From Streptomyces yangpuensis (lineage in GTDB: Bacteria; Actinomycetota; Actinomycetes; Streptomycetales; Streptomycetaceae), in assembly GCF_001005295.1 (NCBI RefSeq), contig NZ_LBMK01000006.1, positions 881 through 64,880 of the forward strand: a stretch of DNA of 64,000 nt, written 5' to 3'. Under the pieces are notes generated by a model, which saw only the letters and a program-made list of their open reading frames with translations, was not told where the DNA came from and searched no databases. Each line of letters starts with the position of its first letter. The first letter of the stretch is position 1. Both the position numbers and the translations under genes were made by a program. This document shows, one piece after another, positions 51,346 through 60,320 of this stretch.

Positions 51346-52426
51346 GCTGCGGGATCAGGCTCAGCGCGTTGCCGTGGTAGATCCCCCGCAGCTGCTCCGG
51401 GGTGAAGGCCGGGTCCGCGTCGAGAGCGGGCAGCGCCAGGTCCATGACCGTGTCGGCGGGGGCGGCGGGCCAGTCCGTACCGAAGAGGACGTGGTCGGCC
51501 GGCACGTGCTCCAGCAGGGTCGCGGCGGGCGCCATGGGGCCCGCGGTGTCGTAGTAGAAGCGGCTCAGGTGGTCGCGTACGGCGGCGGGCTCCACGCTCG
51601 GCTCGCAGAACCGCCCCAGGGCCTGCAGGCGCGTGGCGATGTACGGCAGGAAGCCGCCGGCGTGCGGCAGGACGACGGAGATGTCCGGGAAGCGGTCCAG
51701 GGTCCGCCTGCTGATCATGTTCACGGCGGCCCGGGTGGTGTCCAGCAGGAAGTCGCACATGAAGTTCGGGATGCCGGGGACCGTCGACGCGCCGGGCGCG
51801 CAGCCCGGGAGGTTGTGCGGATGGGTGTCGACCACCGCTGAGCGTTCGTTCAGCTCGTGGAAGAGCCGGTCGTAGGCGGGGTCCCCCAGGTAGACGCCCC
51901 CGTAGTTCGCGGTCACGTTGACGCCGACGGCGCCGAGCTGTCCGAGCCCGCGGCGCACGGCCCAGGACGACGCCTCCTGGTCGTCGAGGAAGAGCGGCAC
52001 GTAGTAGGAGAACCTGCCCGGGTGCGAGGAGGCCACCTCGATCATCGACCGCAGCGTGATGTTGATCGCCTCGCGCAGCTGCGCCGACGAGTGGTAGCGG
52101 GCCGGCAGCATCGGCTTGAGGACCGCGGTGGTGATGCCCGCGTCGTCCATGAAGCGGATCGCCGCATCGGTGCCGAGGCGGGTCCACGGGGGCAGCTGCC
52201 CGGGCGTGACCAGCCCGTGGTGCACGGCCCACTCGCGCCACTCCGGGGCGCAGTAGTGATGGTGCATGTCGATCTTCGAGTGGACCGTGCCCGCCGCGTC
52301 CCGGGCCGGCGCGGAGGGGTTCCGGGCGATCCGGATGACCTCGCTGGTGCCCACCGCGGCGATACGCAGTTCGTCCGCCGGGGTCCCCAGGAGACGCAGT
52401 GCGGGGGTACTCACGGAATCCGTCAT
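51332..52426 (-). CDS. Amidohydrolase-family protein (ACMSD-like decarboxylase fold)
   Basis: A 364-residue amidohydrolase_2 protein. Metal ligands: IDMHHHYCAPEW (HxH), VDTHPHNLPG, SVVLPHAGGFLPY and FGTDWPAAPA (Asp). The family holds zinc decarboxylases and hydrolases of aromatic or lactone compounds, such as ACMSD and 5-carboxyvanillate decarboxylase. The start codon is 28 bases after the P450 stop, so they form a two-gene operon, likely degrading or tailoring an aromatic metabolite (inference). Confidence 0.85.
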   Translation of the reverse strand: MTDSVSTPALRLLGTPADELRIAAVGTSEVIRIARNPSAPARDAAGTVHSKIDMHHHYCAPEWREWAVHHGLVTPGQLPPWTRLGTDAAIRFMDDAGITTAVLKPMLPARYHSSAQLREAINITLRSMIEVASSHPGRFSYYVPLFLDDQEASSWAVRRGLGQLGAVGVNVTANYGGVYLGDPAYDRLFHELNERSAVVDTHPHNLPGCAPGASTVPGIPNFMCDFLLDTTRAAVNMISRRTLDRFPDISVVLPHAGGFLPYIATRLQALGRFCEPSVEPAAVRDHLSRFYYDTAGPMAPAATLLEHVPADHVLFGTDWPAAPADTVMDLALPALDADPAFTPEQLRGIYHGNALSLIPQLATA

Positions 52427-52454
52427 GTCAATCCACCGCCCATCGGGTCTGGGG

Positions 52455-53780
52455 TCACTTTCCGGAGGCCACGGCGGCCAGGGTCGGCTCGTCCGGGTCC
52501 CCGCCCGGGTCCCCGTCCGGGCGTGAGGGCTCCAGGACGAGCCGGAGGTGCTCCAGCCCCCGGAAGGCCGCCACCGGTCCCTTGAGCCACGCGCCGCGGG
52601 TCTCCGCCAGGTCCACCGGCCGCATGTCCGGGAACTCCCGCAGGAGGCAGCCGAGCGCGATCTCGAGTTCGAGCCGTGCCAGGGGCGCGCCCAGGCAGTA
52701 GTGGGTGCCGTGGCCGAAGCCCAGGTGCGTGCCCTGGATGCCCTCGCGCGTCACGTCCAGGTCGTCGGGCGCGTCGAACCGCTCCGGATCCCGGTTGGCC
52801 GCGGAGATCGCGATCTGCACCAGGGAGCCCTTGGGGATCACCGTGTCCCGGATCCGGGCCTCCTCGGCCGCGTACCGGAAGGTGGAGGTCTCCACCGAGC
52901 CCTCGAAGCGCAGCATCTCCTCGACCGCCCCCGGGATGAGCCGGGGGTCCTCGCGGAGCCTGGCCGCCTGCTCGGGGTGGAGCAGCAGGTTGAGGACGGA
53001 GTTCCCGATCTGGTAGGCGGTGGTCTTGTGGCCGGCGAAGAACAGGACCCACAGCGAAGCGACCAGTTCGGGATCGTCCAGCTGTTCCTCCCCCCGGAGC
53101 AGGTCGCTGAGGAAGGTGTCCGACGGGTGGTCACGGGTGTCCTGGATGAGCCGTTCCAGCCGGTGCTGGAGCCGTTCCTCGGCTGCCTTCAGCTCCGCCC
53201 GGCGGCTGGGGTCGAACCGGGAGCGGGTGACGACCGCGAACTGCTCCAGGATCTCCGGCCGGTCCTCCTGCGGGATGCCCATCAGCTCGCACAGGACCGC
53301 GACGGGCAGCGGGAACGCGAACGAGGCCATCAGGTCGACCGTGCCGGCCCTGCGGCACCCGTCGAGGATCGTCTGCGCGATCTCGGTGATCCTCGGCCGC
53401 ATCTGCTCCACCCGCCGGGGGGTGAAGGCGCTGCGCAGGATGCGGCGCAGCCGGGTGTGCCGGGGCGGGTCCGAGAAGAGCACGTTGTCGTCGAGCGCGT
53501 CGAAGAAGCTGCCGTACACCGCGTGGTAGGTGTCGATGGCGCCGCGCATGTCCTTGCTGAACCGGGGGTCCGACAGGGCGTCGCGGGCGTCGTCGTGGCG
53601 GGTGATCAGATAGGTGTCGATCCCGTGGGGAGGGGTCAGCCGGCACACCGGGTCCTGCTCGCGCAGGGCCGCGTACATGGGGTGGGGGCACTGCCGGTAC
53701 TCCGGCGCGCCCCGCGAGACGGCCGAGACGATGTCCCGCAGTCCTCCGTCGCCGTTCGGTGCCGCATCCCGCTGCGCCAT
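52455..53780 (-). CDS. Cytochrome P450
   Basis: A 441-residue bacterial class I P450. I-helix LWVLFFAGHKTTAYQ, K-helix EMLRFEGSVETSTFR, and the heme loop LGFGHGTHYCLGAPLARLE with the axial Cys. All motifs are intact. ATG 53780 has GGAGG about nine bases upstream; a GTG three codons earlier is too close to it. It is the first gene of an operon with the amidohydrolase. No ferredoxin gene is beside it. Its family cannot be named by eye; aromatic or terpenoid substrates are possible. Confidence 0.93.
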   Translation of the reverse strand: MAQRDAAPNGDGGLRDIVSAVSRGAPEYRQCPHPMYAALREQDPVCRLTPPHGIDTYLITRHDDARDALSDPRFSKDMRGAIDTYHAVYGSFFDALDDNVLFSDPPRHTRLRRILRSAFTPRRVEQMRPRITEIAQTILDGCRRAGTVDLMASFAFPLPVAVLCELMGIPQEDRPEILEQFAVVTRSRFDPSRRAELKAAEERLQHRLERLIQDTRDHPSDTFLSDLLRGEEQLDDPELVASLWVLFFAGHKTTAYQIGNSVLNLLLHPEQAARLREDPRLIPGAVEEMLRFEGSVETSTFRYAAEEARIRDTVIPKGSLVQIAISAANRDPERFDAPDDLDVTREGIQGTHLGFGHGTHYCLGAPLARLELEIALGCLLREFPDMRPVDLAETRGAWLKGPVAAFRGLEHLRLVLEPSRPDGDPGGDPDEPTLAAVASGK

Positions 53781-54155
53781 GTTCCGCACCCTCCGTCACA
53801 CCGGCCGCCGGGGCCGTGGCCGTGGCCGTCGCAACGGCCGTCTGCGGACTCACCGGTTCCCCGTGCCGGTGCGCCGCGAAACGGCGCCGCTCCCGTTCGG
53901 GTGAGCCGCCGGCGCCGGTGGCCGGGCCGCCGGCGTACGGAGGTCCGGCCGGCGGTCGGCCGGGGGACGGCGGGCCGGCCGCCCGCCCGGCTGCCCGGTG
54001 AGCACCCGCCCGGCCGCCCGGTGACCGCCCGGCGGCCGTCGGCCGATCGGCGGTCGTCCGTCCGTGCCGTGTACGCGGCGGACGCGGGGCGGGTACGGCG
54101 GCCGGCGGGAAGGGCTGCTGTGCCACCAGCCAGTCCGTCACGAGGAGCCCCGCGC
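53781..54155. repeat. GC-rich gap with imperfect direct repeats
   Basis: The 375 bases between the divergent P450 and secreted protein genes show no gene. Two 23-base copies (CCCGCCCGGCTGCCCGGTG and CCCGCCCGGCCGCCCGGTG plus 3-4 bases) lie at 53982-54026, with GCCGGC-rich flanks. Promoters must be inside but none was recognised. Confidence 0.45.
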
Positions 54156-54713
54156 ATGGCCCGACGTCTCACCCCCGCCCTCATCGCAGCCGCCTCCCTC
54201 GCCCTGGCGGCCGTCACCGCACCGACGGCCTCCGCCGACCACGGTCCGGCCACCGGCCAGGCCCTGGCCGACCGGGCGACCGCGTACGGCGCTACCGCCA
54301 GGTACCAGGTGCACGCCAACGCGGTGGCGGACGGCTACGTGCCGGACAAGTACTGCGTCTTCGACAGGGTGGGCCGGACCGGCGCGCTCGGCTACCCGCA
54401 CTTCAACCACACGTACGACAACTCCGTCGACCCGAGGAAGCCCGCCGCGCTGTACTACGAGGACGACGGGCGCGGCGGCAAGCGCCTCGTCGGGGTGCAG
54501 TGGCTGGTCTACGACCGCGACCAGAAGCTGACCACGGACGACGACCGCCCCACCCTGTTCGGCACCGCGTTCAAGGGCCCCAAGCCCGGCAACTTCCCCG
54601 GCCAGCCGGTCCACTACGCCCTGCACCTGTGGCTGTGGAAGAAGAACCCCCGCGGCCTGCACGAGACCTTCAACCCGGCGGTGGCCTGCCTCCCCGGCAC
54701 CACCCGCCCCTGA
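54156..54713 (+). CDS. Secreted protein of unknown function
   Basis: A 185-residue exported protein. The signal peptide MARRLTPALIAAASLALAAVTAPTASA is cleaved before DHGPAT. The mature part is rich in Tyr, Asp, Gly and aromatic residues, with HANAVADGYVPDKYCVFD, PHFNHTYDN and VHYALHLWLWKKNPRG, and has two cysteines near the two ends (Cys in KYC and VAC), possibly a disulfide. No family is recognised. The GAGGAG ribosome site supports ATG 54156. Confidence 0.78.
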   Translation: MARRLTPALIAAASLALAAVTAPTASADHGPATGQALADRATAYGATARYQVHANAVADGYVPDKYCVFDRVGRTGALGYPHFNHTYDNSVDPRKPAALYYEDDGRGGKRLVGVQWLVYDRDQKLTTDDDRPTLFGTAFKGPKPGNFPGQPVHYALHLWLWKKNPRGLHETFNPAVACLPGTTRP

Positions 54714-54714
54714 C

Positions 54715-54762
54715 GTTCCCGCGTTCCCCCGTTCCCGCGTTCCCGCGTTCCCGACGTTCCCT
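54715..54762. repeat. Six GTTCCC-type tandem repeats before the DUF839 gene
   Basis: GTTCCC recurs six times at 8- to 9-base spacing (54715, 54723, 54731, 54739, 54747, 54756). The region is the 61-base gap before the DUF839 gene. The spacing is not the 11 bases of PhoP boxes, so phosphate control cannot be claimed. Confidence 0.6.
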
Positions 54763-54774
54763 CAGGAGCCGCCG

Positions 54775-56133
54775 ATGTCCGTCTCCCGACGCAGCCTGCT
54801 CGCCGCGGGCGCGGTCGCCTTCAGCGGAGCACTGGGCGCGCTGTTCGCCGGCGGCTCCCCCGCCTCCGCCCGGGCCGCCCGGGCCGGTGGCGGGTACGGG
54901 CCGCTGCTCCCGGACCCGCGCGGGCTGCTCGACCTGCCCGCCGGGTTCGGCTACCGGGTGCTCTCGCGCGCCGGCGACCCGCTGCGCTCCGGTGAGGGGG
55001 CCGTCCCCGCGAACTGCGACGGCATGGCCGCCTTCGACGCCGGGGGCGGCCGGGTACGGCTGGTGCGCAACCACGAGAACCGCGTCACCGCCGCCCTGCG
55101 CGTCCCCGCCGTGCCGGGGCTGACGTACGACCCGGGGGCGCTCGGGGGCTGCACGGCCCTGGACCTCGCCGGGGACGGGCGGGTCACCGGCGAGCGCGTC
55201 GCCCTCGCCGGCACCGCCGTCAACTGCGCGGGCGGCCGCACCCCCTGGAACACCTGGCTGAGCTGCGAGGAGACCGAGGACCGGGCCGGCACCTCCGGCT
55301 ACGACCGCGACCACGGCTACGTCTTCGAGGTGGACCCCGCCCGGCCGCGGCGCACGGGCGCCGTCCCGCTCACCGCGATGGGCCGTTTCGCGCACGAGGC
55401 CGTCGCCGTGGACCCGTACCGCGGGGTGGTCTACGAGACCGAGGACGCCTTCGTCCGGCCCTTCGGGCTGTTCTACCGGTTCCTGCCGGACCGGCCGCTC
55501 GGCGGCGCCGGTTCGCTGCGGGCGGGGGGCGCCCTGGAGGCCCTGCGGGTGCCGGGTCTGGCGGACCTGGCGGTGGTGGACGAGCCCGGGGCGGAGTTCC
55601 CGGTGGAGTGGGTGCCCGTACCGGACCCCTCGGCCGCCGGCACCCCGGTCCGGCACCAGGACTTCGGGCGGGGCGGCATCACCCACGCGCAGAAGCTGGA
55701 GGGCTGCTACTGGGGCGGCCACGGCGTCCACTTCGTGTCCAGCTACGCCCGCACGGGCGAGGGCGCGTCCGCCGACCACCACGGACAGGTGTGGTTCTAC
55801 GATCCGCGCCGCGCCCGGCTCCGGCTCGACGTGCTCTTCGGCCCGGCCGCCGACGTACAGCTGCCCGGGGAGTCCCCCGACAACATCTGTCTGGCCCCGG
55901 ACGGCGGGCTGATGGTGTGCGAGGACGGCGGCGGGGCGCAGTACGTGTTCGGGGTGACGGCGGGCGGCGAGGTCTACCCGGTGGCTCGCAACCCCCAGGA
56001 CATCGGCGCTCCGGGGACCCCGGAGTGGGGGGAGTTCGCCGGGGTCACCTTCTCCCCCGACGGGCGGACGATGTACGTCAACGCCTACGCCCCCGGCACG
56101 ACCTTCGCCGTGACGGGCCCCTGGCGGCGCTGA
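54775..56133 (+). CDS. DUF839 (PhoX-like phosphatase-type) protein, Tat-exported
   Basis: A 452-residue exported protein. The Tat signal is MSVSRRSLLAAGAVAFSGALGALFAGG. The mature part has the DUF839/PhoX pattern: GGYGPLLPDPRGLLDLPAGFGYRVLS, WLSCEETEDRAGTSGYDRDHGYVFEVDP, RFAHEAVAVDPYRGVVYETEDAF, GRGGITHAQKLEGCYWGGHGVHF and ESPDNICLAPDGGLMVCEDGG. PhoX proteins are calcium- and iron-dependent alkaline phosphatases; this shorter relative may bind the same metals, but activity is unproved. It starts 61 bases after the secreted protein stop. Confidence 0.83.
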   Translation: MSVSRRSLLAAGAVAFSGALGALFAGGSPASARAARAGGGYGPLLPDPRGLLDLPAGFGYRVLSRAGDPLRSGEGAVPANCDGMAAFDAGGGRVRLVRNHENRVTAALRVPAVPGLTYDPGALGGCTALDLAGDGRVTGERVALAGTAVNCAGGRTPWNTWLSCEETEDRAGTSGYDRDHGYVFEVDPARPRRTGAVPLTAMGRFAHEAVAVDPYRGVVYETEDAFVRPFGLFYRFLPDRPLGGAGSLRAGGALEALRVPGLADLAVVDEPGAEFPVEWVPVPDPSAAGTPVRHQDFGRGGITHAQKLEGCYWGGHGVHFVSSYARTGEGASADHHGQVWFYDPRRARLRLDVLFGPAADVQLPGESPDNICLAPDGGLMVCEDGGGAQYVFGVTAGGEVYPVARNPQDIGAPGTPEWGEFAGVTFSPDGRTMYVNAYAPGTTFAVTGPWRR

Positions 56134-56222
56134 CCGGGGGTCTCTCGGCACCGGTGGGAGTGCCGCGGACACCCACTTGTCACATAGTCATATATTTTGC
56201 GTGCGTGACCATTTCTGTGCGC

Positions 56223-57164
56223 ATGCGCAAGGTGACGGCCGCGGCCGCACTCAGTGCCGCCCTCACCGCTTCCCTCGCGGGCTGCGGCGGCGGCTCCGGC
56301 ACCCCGGACGCCGGCCGCGAAGCCCGCATGGGCACGCCGCCGGCATCCGCCCCGGCGGCTTCCGCGCCGCCGGCTTCCGCACCCGCGGCTTCCGCACCCG
56401 GTGCCGCGGCCGCCTCCCCGGGCGGCCCCGCCCCGGGCGCGCCGCCGGCCGGTGCTCCCGGCAGGGCCCCGACCCTGGCACCCGGCCCGAACGGCCTGAC
56501 CCCCGTCTTCGAGCGGGCGAAGCAGCAGACGGACAAGACCGTGGCGCTGACCTTCGACGCCGACATGACCTCCGACCAGGGGCCGCGCGCCGCGGGCGGG
56601 GAGCGCTTCGACAACCCGCAGCTGATCTCGACGCTGCGCACCCTCAAGGTGCCCTCGACGATCTTCATGACGGGCCGCTGGGCCGAGGAGTACCCGGACC
56701 AGGCCAAGTCCATCGGGACCGACCCGAACTTCGAGATCGCCAACCACTCGTACAGCCACCACGCCTTCACGTCCCCCTGCTACGGCCTCCCCGCGCTGGA
56801 CGGCGCCGCCGCCCGGGCCGACGTGGACCGGGCCTTCGCCGCCTTCCGGCAGGCCGGGGCCGTCAACACCGTCCCGTACTTCCGCTTCCCCGGCGGCTGC
56901 TACGACGACCCGGCGCTGCGGGCCCTGTCCACGGCCAGGGTCACGGCGGTCCAGTGGGACGTGGTCAGCGGTGACGCCTTCGCGAAGGACCCCGACGCGG
57001 TGGCGGAACAGGTCCTCGCCGGGGTGAAGCCCGGCTCGGTGGTGGTGATGCACTGCACGCGCAGCGCCGCCCCGGTCACCGAGGAGGCCATCCGGAAGAT
57101 CGTCCCGGAACTCCGCAAGCGCGGCTACCGCTTCGTGAAAGTCTCCGAACTGATCGGGACGTAG
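56223..57164 (+). CDS. Lipoprotein polysaccharide deacetylase (NodB domain)
   Basis: A 313-residue exported deacetylase (319 if the GTG at 56205 is used). Lipobox LTASLAGC in the first 21 residues, then an Ala/Pro/Ser repeat linker, then the NodB domain: VALTFDADMTSDQG (Asp pair), IANHSYSHHAF (metal histidines), YFRFPGGCYDDP, and VVVMHCT with the C-terminal His. It would remove acetyl groups from peptidoglycan or surface polysaccharide. The region before it is unusually AT-rich (TATATTTTG) and lacks a ribosome site, so a leaderless start at 56205 is possible. Confidence 0.88.
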   Translation: MRKVTAAAALSAALTASLAGCGGGSGTPDAGREARMGTPPASAPAASAPPASAPAASAPGAAAASPGGPAPGAPPAGAPGRAPTLAPGPNGLTPVFERAKQQTDKTVALTFDADMTSDQGPRAAGGERFDNPQLISTLRTLKVPSTIFMTGRWAEEYPDQAKSIGTDPNFEIANHSYSHHAFTSPCYGLPALDGAAARADVDRAFAAFRQAGAVNTVPYFRFPGGCYDDPALRALSTARVTAVQWDVVSGDAFAKDPDAVAEQVLAGVKPGSVVVMHCTRSAAPVTEEAIRKIVPELRKRGYRFVKVSELIGT

Positions 57165-57175
57165 GCGGTGTCCCC

Positions 57176-57826
57176 TCACCCCCGCCGCTCGGCGGCCAGG
57201 CAGGCCACGGTGCCCGCGGCGCCGGCCAGGGCGAGCGCGACCGCGAGGGCCGTGAGCGGCAGCGGCGTGCTTCCCGAGCGGGCCCCCGTGGCCAGGGCGG
57301 ACACCGCGCCGTGCGCCGGGGAGGGCGCGAGGACCAAGGCCAGCAGGGAGCCGAGGGCCGCCGTCAGGACACCGAGGCCGCGGCGGCGCAGCAGCGGCCG
57401 GGCGCACAGCGCGCCGACCGACGCGCCGGTCAGGGCGCACACGGCCGTCACCAGGCCGCCCGCGACGGCGGCCGCGGAGGTGGTGGTTCCGGCCCGGTCG
57501 CCGAGCAGGAACGCCGCGCCGGATCCCAGGGCGCCCGCGATCAGCGCCCCGACGAGGCCAGTGAGCAGGGCCGCCGCCTGGACCCGTACCGGACCGGCCG
57601 CGGCGGCCGCGCAGTCGCGGGCGGCGCGGGGCTCGTTGTCGGCGCAGATCCGGACCAGCCAGGCGGCGAACGGGAGCAGGCCGGCGGCCGCGTAGCCGAG
57701 GGAGTCCAGCACCGGGTCGCCCGGCCGGATCCCGACGGCCACGAACGCCGCGTACGCGACGCAGGGGGCGAGCCACCGCTGGGAGCGCAGCAGGAGCGCG
57801 GCCTGGTAGCGGAGGAGGGCGGTCAC
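57176..57826 (-). CDS. ABC transporter permease-like membrane protein
   Basis: A 216-residue, very hydrophobic protein with about six membrane segments (for example WLAPCVAYAAFVAVGI, LGYAAAGLLPFAAWLV and AALLTGLVGALIAGALGSGAAFLLG). Its GTG overlaps the ATPase stop by four bases (GTGA), with the GGAGGAACTG site before it. It is the membrane partner of the ABC ATPase. Function of the transporter is unknown. Confidence 0.8.
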   Translation of the reverse strand: MTALLRYQAALLLRSQRWLAPCVAYAAFVAVGIRPGDPVLDSLGYAAAGLLPFAAWLVRICADNEPRAARDCAAAAAGPVRVQAAALLTGLVGALIAGALGSGAAFLLGDRAGTTTSAAAVAGGLVTAVCALTGASVGALCARPLLRRRGLGVLTAALGSLLALVLAPSPAHGAVSALATGARSGSTPLPLTALAVALALAGAAGTVACLAAERRG

Positions 57827-58638
57827 GGCAGTTCCTCCACGGTGCATACGTGCCAGGGCGGGCGGGCGCCGAGGAGGATCCGCAGCACCTTGTCGGAGCG
57901 GGCGGCGTCCACGGTCAGCACCACGACGCCGTCGGGGCCCGGCCGGCCGGCCAGGTCTGGCGGCAGGACGCCACCGGGCGGCGCGGCGGCCCGGATCCGT
58001 ACCCGGGGTCCCGCCGTGCCCGAGGGCGCCACCGGTACGAGTGAGGTTCCTTCGAGCCGGTGGTGCGCGTCGGGCACGCCCGCGAGCCGCGCCGGGTCGT
58101 GGTCCACGAACACCACGGAGGCCCCGGCGGCAGTGCGTTCGGCCACGGCGAGGTCCAGCTCGCGCCGGGCCGCGGCATCCAGTCCGGTCCAGGCCTCGTC
58201 GAGGACGAGCAGCTCGGGACCGGCGAGCAGGGCCTGGGCCACGGCCACCTTCTGGCTCGTGCCCTTGGAGAGTTCGGCCATGGGGGTGCGGGCGTGCCCA
58301 GCGGCTCCGAAGCGCTCCAGCCAGTGCGTCGCCCGGCGGACCGCCTCGGCCCGCCCGAGCCCGTGCACCCGTCCCAGGTGCGTCAGGTAGGACAGGGCCG
58401 TCAGCGGCAGCGCCACCGGGAAGCGCTCGGGTACGTAGGCGGTGCGCTTCGGCCGTCCCCCGACGCGCCCCTCGGTCGGCGCGTCGACCCCGGCGACGAC
58501 CCGCAGGAGAGTGGACTTCCCGCCGCCGTTGCCGCCTTCGACCCGGACGAGGGTGCCGGGCGGCACCTCCAGCGAGATCCCCCGCAGCACCCACGGCCGA
58601 CGCCGGCCGTAGCGGCGGCCCACACCTGTGAGGTTCAG
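57823..58638 (-). CDS. ABC transporter ATP-binding protein
   Basis: A 271-residue ABC ATPase. Walker A RVEGGNGGGKSTLLRVVAG, signature AELSKGTSQKVAVAQALL (LSxG variant), Walker B LLVLDEAWTGLD and H-loop VVFVDHDP. The C-terminal ~70 residues extend beyond the core. The likely start is a CTG at 58638 that overlaps the AIM24 stop (CTGA), giving LNLTGVGRRYG in line with the family; a GTG at 58623 is the alternative. It is followed by its permease. Confidence 0.87.
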   Translation of the reverse strand: MNLTGVGRRYGRRRPWVLRGISLEVPPGTLVRVEGGNGGGKSTLLRVVAGVDAPTEGRVGGRPKRTAYVPERFPVALPLTALSYLTHLGRVHGLGRAEAVRRATHWLERFGAAGHARTPMAELSKGTSQKVAVAQALLAGPELLVLDEAWTGLDAAARRELDLAVAERTAAGASVVFVDHDPARLAGVPDAHHRLEGTSLVPVAPSGTAGPRVRIRAAAPPGGVLPPDLAGRPGPDGVVVLTVDAARSDKVLRILLGARPPWHVCTVEELP

Positions 58639-59309
58639 TGCGCGGCCGCCTGCTCGGTGACCTCGCTCGGGCGGACGATGACGAAGCCCTCGCCGCGCAG
58701 CATCAGCTGGACGGCCTCGCCGGAGCCGCCGCGGATCATCGAGCCGACCGACTGGGAGCGGTGCAGACCCGTCTCCAGCTGGGCGCTCCAGCCGACCACC
58801 GCGTCCGTGTCGACGTAGACGGGGGCCTGGGCGGTGACCGGGATGATGATGGGGTTTCCGTCGCAGACGACGGCGAGCTTGCCGGTGCCGGTGAAGACGC
58901 TGTTGAAGAGGCCGCCGCCGGTCATGCCGGCGCCCTTCACCATCTTGATCTCGTACGACAGCGTCGGGTCGAAGCACAGCACGTTGCGCCCGTTGACGGT
59001 GAGGGCGTCGCCGTGCTCGATGTCGATGATGAAGCAGTTGCCCGCCTGGTGGGCGAACCATGCCTCGCCCCGGCCCCGTACGGACATCAGCGCCAGGCCC
59101 TCGCCGGTGACGGCGCGCTTGAGCATGCTGCCTATGCCCTGTCCCTTGCGCTCGAACTGCAGGTCGCCGCGGAAGGCGACCATCGATCCCTGACGGGCCA
59201 GCATCTCCCCGTTGACGTTGTACTTCACGGACTTGGCGTTCTGCAGGCTCATGCCGGGGGTCTCGGCGGCCCGCGCCAGGTTCTCGGACGCGAAAAGATC
59301 ACTCTTCAT
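58635..59309 (-). CDS. AIM24-family protein
   Basis: A 224-residue AIM24/TerB-like beta-rich protein. It has a start with FASENLARAAETPGMSLQNAKSVKYNVNGEMLARQGSMVAFRGD and the GEGLALMSVRGRGEAWFAHQAGNCFIIDIEHGDALTVN core. The family is named after a mitochondrial protein and is common near ABC and stress genes in actinobacteria; its biochemical role is unknown. It is the first gene of a three-gene operon with the ABC ATPase and permease, with start/stop overlaps. Confidence 0.9.
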   Translation of the reverse strand: MKSDLFASENLARAAETPGMSLQNAKSVKYNVNGEMLARQGSMVAFRGDLQFERKGQGIGSMLKRAVTGEGLALMSVRGRGEAWFAHQAGNCFIIDIEHGDALTVNGRNVLCFDPTLSYEIKMVKGAGMTGGGLFNSVFTGTGKLAVVCDGNPIIIPVTAQAPVYVDTDAVVGWSAQLETGLHRSQSVGSMIRGGSGEAVQLMLRGEGFVIVRPSEVTEQAAAH

Positions 59310-59380
59310 GGCCCCGATCCTCGCCCGGGGCAGGCACCCGGGACATCCTCCTCAAGGCGGAGCCTGGCATCCTTGGCGGG

Positions 59381-60133
59381 ATGAGCAGCCAGCACACGAA
59401 CGACACCTCCGGCGTACCCGCGGTCGGGGCCGACAGTGCCTTCCGGCGGGAGCACGTACTGCGGGACGAGGCCCGGCAGTTCGTCCTGCCGCTGGTGGTG
59501 CGCATCGAGAAGGCGGAGCCGCCCGCCCGTACCGACGCCCTGGAGACCGCGGCCCGGGCCGTGCTGGTGCTGCTCACCGACGAGCGGGCGCGGGGCGAGG
59601 GCGAGTGGGCGCAGGCCGTCCGGGACTGGCAGGACGCACGGATCCGCAAGGTGGTCCGGCGGGCGCGCGGTGCGGAGTGGCGCAAGGCGGAGGCCCTGCC
59701 GGGCATCACCGTCCACGGTGACGCCGCGCAGGTCCGGGTCTTCCCGCCGGTGCCCCTCGACGGCTGGCCCAAGGAGCTGGCCAAGCTCCAGGTGTCGGGC
59801 ACCGACCTCGACGACCCGGAGCCGGTCCCCGCGGCCGACGGCGCCGCCCTGCCGGTGCTGTGGCTCAACCCGGACGTCGGCATGTCGGCCGGCAAGGCGA
59901 TGGCCCAGGCCGGGCACGCGGCACAGCTGGCGTGGTGGGAGCTGACGCGTGCGGAGCGGGCCGCCTGGCAGGAGTCGGGCTTCCGGCTGGCCGTACGGAC
60001 CGCCGCGCGCGAGCGGTGGGCGGAGCTCGGCGGGAGCGGGCTGCCGGTGGTCCGCGACGCCGGGTTCACCGAGATCGCGCCCGGCAGCGCGACCGTCGTC
60101 GCCGACCATCCGGCGCTGCGGGCCCGGCTCTGA
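59381..60133 (+). CDS. Peptidyl-tRNA hydrolase type 2-like protein
   Basis: A 250-residue protein. The C-terminal ~120 residues carry the PTH2-type pattern LWLNPDVGMSAGKAMAQAGHAAQLAWWELTRAERAAW and FRLAVRTAARERWAEL, as in archaeal/eukaryotic peptidyl-tRNA hydrolase II (K..AQxxHA). The N-terminal part (RRE..LRDEARQFVLPLVVRIEKAEPPARTDALETAARAVLVLL) is an extra helical domain of this actinobacterial group. Ester hydrolysis of peptidyl-tRNA is inferred but unproven. ATG 59381 has GGCGGG upstream. It stands alone. Confidence 0.8.
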   Translation: MSSQHTNDTSGVPAVGADSAFRREHVLRDEARQFVLPLVVRIEKAEPPARTDALETAARAVLVLLTDERARGEGEWAQAVRDWQDARIRKVVRRARGAEWRKAEALPGITVHGDAAQVRVFPPVPLDGWPKELAKLQVSGTDLDDPEPVPAADGAALPVLWLNPDVGMSAGKAMAQAGHAAQLAWWELTRAERAAWQESGFRLAVRTAARERWAELGGSGLPVVRDAGFTEIAPGSATVVADHPALRARL

Positions 60134-60154
60134 CGGCCTCTCCGACAGCCGCTC

Positions 60155-60195
60155 CGGCGACCTCCCGGCGACCTCCCGGCGGCCTCCCGGCGGCC
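60155..60195. repeat. Four 11-base CGGCGACCTCC repeats
   Basis: CGGCGACCTCC (twice) and CGGCGGCCTCC plus a partial fourth copy lie in the 187-base gap before the DUF692 gene. The right half of the gap (60225-60310) is less GC-rich and probably holds the promoter. Confidence 0.6.
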
Positions 60196-60320
60196 GGGGC
60201 GGGCCCGCGCCGGCCGCCGGGAACCTCAAATGTTGCTCTGAACGTCCCCTCGTGCGGATTGGCGCTACTGCGTCGGGGCCATGACATCCGCACACAACAG
60301 GACGAGAGGGGGCGGGGGAC

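Noticed and set aside
54715..54762. PhoP box before the DUF839 phosphatase-like gene
   Set aside because: GTTCCC repeats are spaced 8-9 bases, not the 11-base direct repeats of PhoP boxes, and the core is not GTTCAY.
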